Shown in pieces: positions 11,453 through 21,562 of a DNA stretch of 64,000 bases. Where the stretch lies: contig JANBQC010000026.1 of NCBI GenBank assembly GCA_027576995.1, positions 35,780-99,779 of the forward strand. The letters are read 5' to 3'. Position 1 is the first letter of the stretch, and the number at the start of each line of letters is the position of its first letter. The stretch is from Dimargaris cristalligena. Lineage: Eukaryota > Kickxellomycota > Dimargaritomycetes > Dimargaritales > Dimargaritaceae. Position numbers and translations under genes: made by a program. Under the pieces are notes generated by a model. That model had not been told where the DNA came from. It ran no database searches and saw only the letters and a program-made list of their open reading frames with translations.

Positions 11453-14400
11453 ATGGCCACGCAGGATGAAGACTTGGCCAATCTTCCATTGGAAACTCGG
11501 CTGACCCATAAGGTACGGCAATACCCAACCAATACTACCCATACACTCCCTCCTCCTCTGGGATATCTGTTTGGCCCGCCCCAAACCCCCGGTCCCTCCC
11601 GTTACTCAGCTTTAACTCTAAACAGGTCGCCCTTTTCATACATATCTATCCACTCCCTCCCATGCTCCATCAACCCGCCCCGGACCCCGGCATGTGTCAT
11701 TAATGATCCAGGTCTGGAAAGTCCGAATGGGTGCCTATAAAGACCTCAACTCCGAACTTAACAAATGGGACCCTGTCTCCGACCGGGGACAGTTTGCCGA
11801 TTACTCCGACATGGTCCCCAAAATGGCCGCCGAGTCGAATATGGCCGCCCAGGAAGCCGGTATGGCTACAGTTATCACCTTCATCAAATTTTCCCCCGAC
11901 CCAATCCGCTCTCGGGAAGCCACCCTGCCCATAGTCGTCGAAAAGGGTCTGGCGTCTACCCGGACGGGCACCCGCGCCAGTGCATTGGAAGTCGTCCTCA
12001 TGTACGTTGAGGTAGATGTGGCCGAGCCCGTGGTTGAGGTCATTCTCCAGAATCTAGGCCACAAACAGCCCAAAGTCGTTGCCGCCTGTATTTCCACTTT
12101 GCGTGAAATTGTGACCCAGTACGGTGCCCGAACCGCCGGGCTTAAACCTATCCTCAAGTGCTTCCCCAAGATATTTGGTCATGCCGATAATAATGTCCGG
12201 GCGGAGGCCCAGAAATTGGTCCTGGAAATTTACCGCTGGATTCGGGACGCCGTAGTCCCCCACCTGTCCGAGCTTAAGCCCGTCCAAATCAACGAGCTCA
12301 ACGCCGCCTTTACAAACCTACCCACCGAGACGCCCCGGGCCCCGCGGTTGCTGAGGTCGCAGCAAGTCGTTGAGCCCGAAGAAACCGCCACCAGTCCCGC
12401 CGATGGGGGGGCTCCAGAGGCCGAGGCCGATGATGGTGCTCCTGGTGCCGACGAATTGGACCCCTACGAACTCGCCGACCCGGTGGACGTTCTGGCCAAG
12501 CTCTCAGCGGACTTTGACGAATCCCTCAAGTCCTCGAAATGGAAGGACCGCAAGGCGGCTCTGGAGGGTTTGTTTGCCATTGTCAACACCATCCGACTGG
12601 CTCCCCTGGCCTCGGAGTCCCTTATAGCTACTCTAGCCAAACACGTCCACGACACTAATATCATCGCCGCGACACTAGCGGTTAACTGTATTGAATGCCT
12701 GGCCAAAGGACTCCGGGGGGCCTTTGCTCCGTACAAATCCGTGGTCGTCCCTCCCCTCCTGGAAAAGTGCAAGGAGAAGAAGGCCAACGTGGTCCAGGCC
12801 CTTCGCAATGCCCTGGATGCCGTCTTTCTGGCCGCGGGTGCCAATCTCAATGACATTCAAGAAGATGTGGCCGCCGCGGCCGACCACAAAAACCCCCAGG
12901 TCAAGGCCGAGTCGCTCCGGTGGATGACTCGCGCCCTTAAGACTATCAAAGTGGCCCCCAGCAAAAAGGACCTCCCCGACCTCACTAAAATCGGACTCAA
13001 ATCCCTGGACGACGGCGCCACCGATGTGCGTGATGCCGCGGCGGATATGCTTGGCCACCTTATGAAGTGCGTGGGGGAGCCCACCCTCAAACCGTTCCTA
13101 GGAGATTTGGATAAAATCAAAGAGGCCAAGGTTACCGAGTGCTTTGAGAAGGCCGAGGTGATCGCCAAAGTGGCCCGTCCTAAACCAGCCGCCCCCACCC
13201 GTGCCCCGCCCCCTCGGTCGGCCCGGCCCGCCCCGACTAAAACTGCCAAACCTGCTCCAACGTCAGACGACGACCTAGCCGCCCTGGTCGATCTGGCCCC
13301 CGCCTCCCGACCCACCCTTCCTCCCAAACTCCGGGCCCGTAAACCACCCGGGGCTGCCCCTGCCACCGCCTCGACTCCGGCTAAACCCGCTCTGTCCTCC
13401 GCTAAACGCCCGGCTGCCAAGGCCCCTGCCGCCGCCGCTCCTCCCAAAAAGGCATCCGCTGCCGCCGCCGCTGCGTCGAAGCCAGATGAGCCCATCCGTT
13501 ACAAATACTCGGATGAGCAACTAGAAGAGCTGATAGCCGAGTATATATCTACTGAAATCATGGAGCAGATCAACCAGTCCAACTGGAAGCAGCGACTGGC
13601 CGGCATGGAAGCCCTTATAGCCGACCTTCGGGGCCGACCAGCCGACTCCATTGAGGCTGAAGTCCTGGTCCGCCAGATGCTCAAAAAACCGGGCCCCAAA
13701 GAAGTGAACTTCCAAGTCACCACCCAGGTTTACCAGCTCTTTCAGTTCCTAGCCCAGGAGGTGCCCTCCTTTGGTAAACCGGCGGCCGCCCTGGCTATCC
13801 GCCTGGTAGCCGAGAAACTCGGGGATCTCAAACTCAAGAAACCCGCCGGGGAAACTCTGGAACTATTCGCCGAACAAATTTCCCTTGCCTTCGTTTTGGG
13901 CCAGGCCTACGATCCAATACAGAAGCAAAAGGCACCCAAAGTGCTGGCCGATACCATAACCTGGATCCACTCGGCCATCAAGGATTTTGGGGTAGGCGGC
14001 GGGCTTAATGTGCGGGCCCTGATCGAGTGCCTCAAGAACGTGGGCTTAAATAGTAGTAGCGCCATGCCCCGCTCCGCTGCCATTCCGGTCATGGTTACCT
14101 TATGCCAATTTCTAGGGACCTCCATCCTGAGCCTGGTCCAGGATATCAACGCCAAGACCCTGGAGTTGATTGAAACTGAGTACGACAAGGTCAAAGACAA
14201 CCCCGCCCCTGTACCTACCCGGGGCCCCGCCCCAGCTGCCAATGACGGCCCGGGACCTACCGGCGGGGATGCTGCGGGCGATGCCATGGACGACCTTTTC
14301 CCCCGCATTGATATCAATCCTCAGCTGAATTCCAAATTAGTCGAGAAGCTCCGCGACGATAATTGGAAGGTGCGCAAAGAAGGAATTGAGCAGGTTCAGG

Positions 14401-17400
14401 GTATTTTACTGGCGGCCAACCACCGCATCAAGCCCAACGTCGGCGACCTGTGGTCCGTATTAAAGGCCCGCCTCGCCGACTCCAATAAAAACCTCATCAT
14501 TCTGACCTGTGATTTGATTGGGGCCCTGGCCTCCGCCATGGGTAAGCCGTTCGAAAAACAGTGCCGTCTGATCGCTCCCCCGCTGTTGCAGGTGTTGGCC
14601 GACCAAAAAACCCATGTACGGGTGGCGGGCACGCGCGCTCTCAGCACCATCGCCGAAGCTTGCTTATCGATCGAGCCATTGGTACCCGTGTGCGGCCAAG
14701 TCTTGCCAGCGGACTCGCCCACCCTGCGCAAGGAACTGCTGGAGTGGCTGAATGGCCAGTGTGCCGCCCTGGCTAAGCAGCACCCAGGGGGTGAACTACC
14801 CCTCCCGGACCTTTTCGCGTTAATCGGGGGGACCCTGGATGCCCTTGACGACCGGAATATCGAGGTCCGCAAAGCCGCCCAGGGCTTCCTGCGCTATTTG
14901 ATGCCCAACGTCGGCTACAGTGCTGTGCGCGAGAAGGTCATGGGGGCCAAACCTAGTGCCCGCCAGGCCCTCATGGCCGCTATTGAGCCTTACCAGTCGC
15001 TAGGGGGTTCGGCCGCCCCGGGTCCCGCCGCCCCGCCCATGGTTGTCGCGACGTCCTCCCTTGTTCCAGCGAAGCGGGCCCCTACCGCTTCCCCCACGAA
15101 ACTCACCAAGGCCCAGCTCTTTTCCCGAAAGGACGGCAGTGCTCCGAGTCGGGCCACGGCCACCCCCGAGCCGAGTGGCCTCCGCCGCTCCAACAGTACC
15201 CTCGCGACCCCTGGAACGGCCCCGCTGAACCCCCGCTTGTCCCTGCGCCGCCGGTTGGGACAGACCACGGGTGCCCCGCCTACCCGCTCGCTAGCTGGAG
15301 CTGGGCTGGGTCCTTCCCCCGTCGCCAACGGCCCGGGCCGTGTGACCCCTTCACCCATCATGGCCAACCACTCGGATGAGCTCCCCCCCATCACCAACGC
15401 GGACCCCCGAGCTAAGGACTTCCGCATGCGGAGGGACACGGGTATGAACAAGTGGGGTGTAGATGGTATTCGGCCCGATATGGTCCATCAATTAGCAGCC
15501 CAAATGGAACCGCATTTTAGCCCCCGCTTGATGCAACAGCTATTCAGTACCGACCACCACAAGGACCGCGACTTTCTCCAGGCTATTGGCACCCTCGATG
15601 ACGGAGTCACCCAGCTGCAGCGGTTCGCCGAATTGTACCAGCTTCCGGTGGACGAGTGGGCCCAGCGGTACATTTGTCATCTCGACGTGATTCTCAGATA
15701 CCTGACCGTCCGGTTCCAGGATACCATCACCACCATTTGGATTCGCTGCCTCGATTTCCTAGACCACCTAACCACGTTCTTGGATATGCAGGGCTACCAT
15801 CTATCGGAGTATGAGGCCTCCGTTTTTTTGCCTAGTTTTATCGCCAAATTTGGGGACGCCAAAGAGGCCATCCGTTCCCGCGTCATTGCCCTGTTTCGAC
15901 GCCTATGCCACCTCTATCCGGTGAGCCGCATGTTCCAATACCTACTCGACCACGGCCTTCGATCCAAGAACGCCAAGATTCGGGCCGAAGTATTGGAAGA
16001 GCTGGGGGCTATTATCCAACGCAACGGTCTTTCCGTATGCCAGCCCTCTAAATTTGTGCCACTTATGGCGTCGTATATTAGCGAACGGGATGCCCACGTT
16101 CGGACGGCGTCGCTTAATGCCCTGGTTCAGGTATTCCTGCAAATGGGGGAGCCGATCTATAGCCTAATTGGTCGGCTTAATGATAAAGATCGAACCCTGC
16201 TGGAGGAGAAATTCAAGCGGACTAAGCTGCCGCCCGGTCTAGCCCCACCCCCTTCCACTTCGGCCCCGGTTGCTTCCCGACGACTGGCGACACCGGGCGA
16301 GAGCCGCCTAGCGCGTGCCCCACCTAGTCGAGCCTCGGGGCTTCCGGCCCCTGGATCCATGGGGGACCGCCCGTCTTCCCGGATCGGACAGCTGCGCACC
16401 CGCCCCCAATCGATCCACTTGGGGTCTCTCCCCGGGGGCCCGGAAGCCCGACTATCCCATCCCGAAGTGCACCCCCCCAATTCGGCCACTCTTCCTTCCG
16501 GGCGTTCCTACTCCGGCTCGGCCGCGGGACCCGATGACCATCCAGGTCTCCTGAACCGCCGCAAGGATTTTAGCTTAGACCTGGACCAATTGAACCTCCC
16601 TAAAATTGCGACCTTGCCTCAGCGGGGCGCCCGTGCCCCTCTCGAAAGCGGCGGCAGTCTTACCCACCGCACCCGCCCGGCCAGTGTCTATGCGGACTCC
16701 GCCACCGGGCCTTCAGCGCCGCCCACCGGTGGTAGCCAGACGTATATGCTTGACGTGATACTAGCCCAGATCACCAGTCCCGACGTGGACGAGAGTATCG
16801 AGGCACTCAAGTACTTGGAACGGCAATGCACCCCACAGGCCATCCATGAACTACTCCCCCAAATCAACTCGTTCGTCAATGCCCTTGCCCTGCAGTTAGG
16901 GCTCGCTTTTACGTTACCCCCCGCTATGCCCCCCACGTTTGACGCCATGCCGACGGCAGCGGCGGCGGCCTACTCCACATCTAAATCCAACTTCTCCATT
17001 TCCCAGTTCCGCCTTTGCAAGCGAGTCATTCACTGTTGCATGCAGCTCTTCCAGATGTCCGACGTGGGCAAGGTTGTGGAAACGGCCTCCCTCGAGACCC
17101 TTCTGTTCCAAATCCTGAAGCGCTTGCTTGACCCCCGCCTATCGGCCGGGGAGGACAACAAACACCTCACCCGGGCCATGAACGTCCTGGTGATGCACAT
17201 CCTGGATAATGGCGACCGTAACCGGGTCTATAACGCACTCTTCTCCATTTTGGGCAAGGCCTGCGCCGACCTCCCCGTTGACAGCGATCCACGGGCCGAG
17301 GAACACGGCATGTTCGCCGACCTGACCATGAAATGCGTCTGGAAATTGTCCAAGCGGCTGCGTGAGGATTTGGGCAAAGACCTGATCCGGTTCGACGAGT

Positions 17401-18278
17401 TTCTAGCCACTGTGAACGACTTCTTTGTCCGTTGGCCCGAGGCCTTCTGGCAGCAGCGCACTCTGGACAAAATACTATTTACCGATATGCCCTACCGAAC
17501 GGTTAAATCGATTCTGTACGACCTGGCTTCCGTTCGAGGCACCGATCTTCTTAACCACCTTGGACGCATTGAAAACCACGAGCACTCCCCACTGTATCGC
17601 TACCTGCAATCCATTCTCCAGTTGCCCGACCCGTCGGCCCGCCCAAAGCCCCTTAGTCCACACTCCAATCCCAGCAGCGGGGGTCTTTCCCTCCCCGTTG
17701 GCCTAACCGGACCCGTGGCCCCCGTCTCCATGCCCTCGGTAAGCGACAGTCTGGGCCACCTCCGAACCCGGTTACAAATGGCGGTCCAGGATGCCAATAG
17801 CAATTCCACTCAACTAGGTGGCTCGCATAATACGGGAACCCTCGATCGATCACGCCCGACGTCCATGTATGCGGATTCCCAGCGTAGTGCCCCCGACGAT
17901 AGCGCGGAGCTGGCGCGGGCCCGCTCGCCTGAGGCGTATAAGCGAAACCTGCAGCAATGGCAGGAGCGTCTCGGTTACCGGTCCAACCACCCCACTCTGG
18001 GCGCCCCCCACGCCTCAACCACCCTTCCACCCTCGGTTGCCCATTTGACCGAGTCTTCACGACCCTTTTCGATGGCTTTATCGCCTGTTATCCAAGCCAG
18101 CTTAACCCCGCTGCCGGAATCGGTAATTTCCGTGGCATCCATGGCTCCGCGGCCAGCGGAATCCAGCCCATTGGTCCCCCAGTTACGACCCATGTCGCAT
18201 GTCCAGGGCCATACCGTGGAGGATCTTCGGGCCCGCCTCGCCAAAATGAAAAGCACGTTAGGGAACCGTCAATTTTAA
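11453..18278 (+). CDS. STU2: XMAP215/Dis1/Stu2-family microtubule polymerase with five TOG units
   Basis: A 20-codon first exon (11453-11512) joins at phase 0 to one long exon (11712-18278), giving 2208 residues. The junction rebuilds the canonical start of TOG1 (PLETRLTHK then VWKVRMGAYKDL). Four HEAT-type TOG domains with the conserved Trp of the first helix pair begin near residues 12, 269, 615 and 881. A fifth, more divergent TOG-like solenoid covers about 1240-1530. Further on are a basic Ser/Pro/Arg-rich linker, a helical C-terminal domain (~1699-1997) and a tail ending in an LRARLAKMK helix. By family, it tracks growing microtubule plus ends, and the TOG domains deliver alpha/beta-tubulin to speed polymerisation. 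It should act at spindle poles, kinetochores and cytoplasmic microtubule tips. Length and layout match metazoan ch-TOG better than the shorter two-TOG yeast proteins. No long dimerising coiled coil is evident. Confidence 0.95.
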
Positions 18279-20279
18279 ATGTGGCCCAGCGCTCCTTCCT
18301 TCTTGTCTAGTTTAGGTCGACAACAGCCACCCTCTCCCTCTCAGCTTCGCTATTCATCAATCCAAACGGGCCTAAGGGATGAGCCATTACTAGCGCTTCA
18401 CTGCCAACTAAAAACCAACCACGATATTCCCACACCCTTCATCATCCGAACCCCAGCGCTCCCCTCGTACATTTCGTGTACTTTTTACCATATTTTATAT
18501 ACGAACCCTAAAATTATGTTACCATCCTTACGGACCACCCCTTTGCACCTATTACATTTATATCCTCGTATTTCTGGGCGTTATAACTCTATATTTAATA
18601 CATCATAATCACACTTAGTCCGGGCCAATAATTGGCTGAGTGCCAATGTTGTATTAATGGATTCCGCCGAGGCGAGTGATGCGCACTCGAGTCAGTACGC
18701 ATACCGGCCCCATCTTACTGGCGGATGTATAATTACCGCGGATAACTGCAGACTGCATCAATAATTGTCCGTATGTCAGCTGGACGTGGTTGTATTTCTG
18801 TATAGCGACAGGGGGCTGTCGAATGTTAAATGCAGTGTAAATGGGTCAGTTTTTAAGTCGCTGATTCCAATAGGCTTACCACATTGCCTCTACCCAGCTA
18901 GAGCCCATCATGCCTATTGGATTACCTACCACCCACCCTTCCCACTACCCAACCAGTCGCATTCGCTGTCCGAGTGGTTTTCCCAGCTTGTATAGATTTC
19001 CCTAAAATCAGTTTGTGAGCTATCCAATCGACCTGCACCGTGCTTACGCCAGGGTCTACGTCAACCGGATTGCCTCCAAGTGTTTGCTGGTTGAAGCGCC
19101 GATACGGAGGGCTCTAAAGGTGAAATCAGCCTAAAGAAGCTGTACGCCAGCATGCGAATATGGGTACTTCAATAGCTTTCCTCAAGCACAAGGATGGCGG
19201 ACTCGACAATTCAGCAATCTAATCTGTACCATGCGGCTATTTATTGAAGGGGCATATTATACATTTCTATACGACATATTCACGGGTTTAGCCATCGAGT
19301 GAATCAAGGAATCGCCATTAATTTATTTGTAATGAGGGGGGAGGAGTGCCTTGGGCCAACTATTTGTCCGGCCCTTCTTAAGCCCCGTAGAGTCGCCAGG
19401 CAAGCCTAGACGAAATAATCACCCCTGGATCGGCTATTCACTTTTGACTTGGCTCCACAGATGATAAGCCCGTCCAAGTCCAGTTGAAATGGTGGATGAT
19501 GTGCCGGCTGTCTACCCGTTTTCTCACGAAACCTACGGGGGTGCCGCATAGGGGAGCTACGAAAAACGGATGAACCTTAAGCATGGGCTGAGGCAATGCC
19601 GGAATAGTATAGTTTCGCCCGCGGGTTACGGGACTTTGGCCTGCCTCGCCGACCAAAAGGCCGTGTAAACCAACCAGATGTGGCTTGGATTTACCTGAAC
19701 ATTCGAATTAGACTCCGCAGCCACTTCCTGGCAATACCCGTTCTTCAGGAATAGTTTTGCCTAGCCAGCCCGAGTGCAAATCGGACCATTGGCCAATCCC
19801 CGGGTAAAGAGGCCCGTGCAGTGGGGCGGAAGCAATGCCCCTTGGTATGTGGAGTAGCACACTGTTCCATCAGCCTGTGCCTGACTGCTCCCCGATTACC
19901 CCAAATGGACAACGAGTGTGTGAAATGGTGCGACTAGATCCTCGCCAATATCTCTAGGTAGTCCACCCAATGGATTATTCAATAGTGGATTGGTTTGGTA
20001 TGTCAGGTAGATCTTGCGCGGCCCTCTGTGCATTTGAATTGGACGGAGAGAGGGTCCAATTAAATTATATGCCTGGGTTGTCACCCAAAGTAATTCTATT
20101 CTGACACTTCCCGCTTCTATTATTTTGAAGCAGCGATTCAAATTGGTATTTATATCCCTCCCAGGGACTTCTGCCTCGTTTGACTCAGTCCCCCCTATAT
20201 ACAATCTAACCCATTTTCCTGGTTCCTACTGACCTTTTAATCCTCCCCCTCACTCAATATATCAACGAACCCTTGTAGT
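18279..20279. other. Two-kilobase intergenic region, no gene recognised
   Basis: Both strands carry only short ORFs without recognisable domains, such as a minus-strand frame at 19438-19656. A plausible TATATAC element lies at 20196-20202, about 80 bases before the downstream gene. The rest could hold non-coding RNA or decayed sequence, but nothing specific is visible. Confidence 0.45.
20196..20202 (+). promoter_or_regulatory. TATA box candidate for the secreted I9-like gene
   Basis: TATATAC in a C-rich context about 80 bases upstream of the ATG at 20280, a normal TATA-to-start distance for a short 5' UTR. Confidence 0.5.
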
Positions 20280-20918
20280 ATGAAGATTACATTTGCTTTA
20301 CTAGTTACCTTGGCGGCTGCCTGGGCCCATCCTGAGCTCTATCATCACAACACCTTCCCGGGCTTCCGCCGGTTGGATTACTGCCCGGCCGAGTGCACCA
20401 CGACCATTGTGCAAACCACGACGGAGACTGCACCCCCGACGACCGTAACTGATACGGCATTCGTTACCACGACCCAGACCCAGACCCAGACCCAAACCCA
20501 GACCAAAACCACCTCCGTCACCGTCACCAAGACCAAGACTTCTTCGGTCACTGTGTTTATCCCCATAACTACCACTGTGACTTGGGCGGGCGAAACCGAC
20601 GTCGACACTGCCACCGATGTCCCGACTAGTTCCACCACCACAACCGCCCCCGCACCGGGGCCTACCTTTGCTGACGGCAACCACCAAATCTACGTGGTCA
20701 TATTCCAAGGGGGGTTCAGCACCACCCAAGGCCAAACCTCCCGGGCCAACTTCTTCGATACCATCACCTCCTGGGGTCTTCCGTACGAGATCACGGCCAA
20801 CTACACGGCTCTGACCAACGGGGTGGCCATTGATTTCCTCAACGATTATTATGGACAAGCCTCCCGCATTCCCGGGGTAGCCAGCATGGCCCCCAACCAG
20901 GTCAGCGGCAGTCTGTGA
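20280..20918 (+). CDS. Secreted Thr-rich protein with I9-inhibitor/subtilase-propeptide-like C-terminus
   Basis: A 212-residue single-exon protein. Residues 1-16 are a clear signal peptide, likely cut after AWA. Residues 35-130 are a Thr/Ser/Val-rich, probably O-glycosylated stalk that includes five consecutive TQ pairs encoded by an imperfect ACCCAG hexamer repeat. Residues 135-206 resemble a peptidase inhibitor I9/subtilisin propeptide. They start with a YVVIF beta strand and carry a central hydrophobic strand in the position of the family's FNGFAAKL segment. They end with RIPGVASMAPNQ, close to the DPGVASVEPD-type ending. No peptidase domain follows, since the ORF stops six residues later. 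By family, free I9 domains (such as yeast Pbi2 and Pleurotus POIA1) inhibit subtilases or act as folding chaperones. I infer an extracellular or wall-associated subtilase inhibitor. The domain call rests on pattern similarity only. The gene has its own TATA box and AATAAA. Confidence 0.8.
   Translation: MKITFALLVTLAAAWAHPELYHHNTFPGFRRLDYCPAECTTTIVQTTTETAPPTTVTDTAFVTTTQTQTQTQTQTKTTSVTVTKTKTSSVTVFIPITTTVTWAGETDVDTATDVPTSSTTTTAPAPGPTFADGNHQIYVVIFQGGFSTTQGQTSRANFFDTITSWGLPYEITANYTALTNGVAIDFLNDYYGQASRIPGVASMAPNQVSGSL
20473..20505 (+). repeat. Hexanucleotide minisatellite (ACCCAG)n inside the secreted-protein gene
   Basis: Five to six imperfect tandem copies of ACCCAG/AACCCAG encode the TQ dipeptide run. 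The number of copies may vary between strains because the repeat stays in frame. Confidence 0.75.
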
Positions 20919-21562
20919 GCGGAACGGGGCACAGCGATGCTAGCCCCGATCAATTGAATTTGAATTTGAATTATAATTTGATATTGGTATTCTGAATAAA
21001 TGACGGATTAATTACACCCTGAACCCCTAGATTCGTTTTTGAAGGGAACTGCTATATTGGATATGGGTGGGTCCGAGTGGATGGCACTGTTGGGGCAAAT
21101 CAGCCTGGGACGAGGTTGGGCTACCGCCTCGCCCGGGGCCTGCCTGGATTCCAAGCCCCTCGACCTAGGGTTAGAGCAGGAGCAGTCCCAGGCCGAACAG
21201 CCGGTTAAATAGTTTAGCAGTTATATGGTTAAATAGTTGTAAGGCTAATAAAGCCGCCATTTCCTACTGGCTTGGTGGACAAAGGCCTCTCTCCTCCTTT
21301 CCCCACACACGCATACATCCACGCCCCGCTTTTCCACCAGCCATCTGCTTAACTTTAGGCGAAGGAAAAACCCTTCGCATTCCGCCTTGGTCATCTGTAC
21401 ACCCTTGTCCAACTCGCTCTGTCTCTATTCCCCATTCCTTCTCTCTTTTAAAAATACCCTCGACGCTCCTGTCTCCTAGGCTTATTTGCTCCATCTCGCC
21501 TTGGCTTATCCCCTGGTCCGTGTCGCGGCGGCTCTGCATTCCCTCCACTCCTTCACTCCGCG
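20919..21562. other. Intergenic region before the MAPKKK gene
   Basis: It holds the 3' UTR of the secreted protein, a second AATAAA at 21249-21254, and a pyrimidine-rich stretch (about 21280-21560) that probably serves as promoter and 5' UTR for the kinase. No gene was recognised. Confidence 0.45.
20995..21000 (+). terminator. Polyadenylation signal of the secreted I9-like gene
   Basis: AATAAA 77 bases after the stop codon, preceded by an AT-rich GAATTT direct repeat at 20956-20970. Confidence 0.55.
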
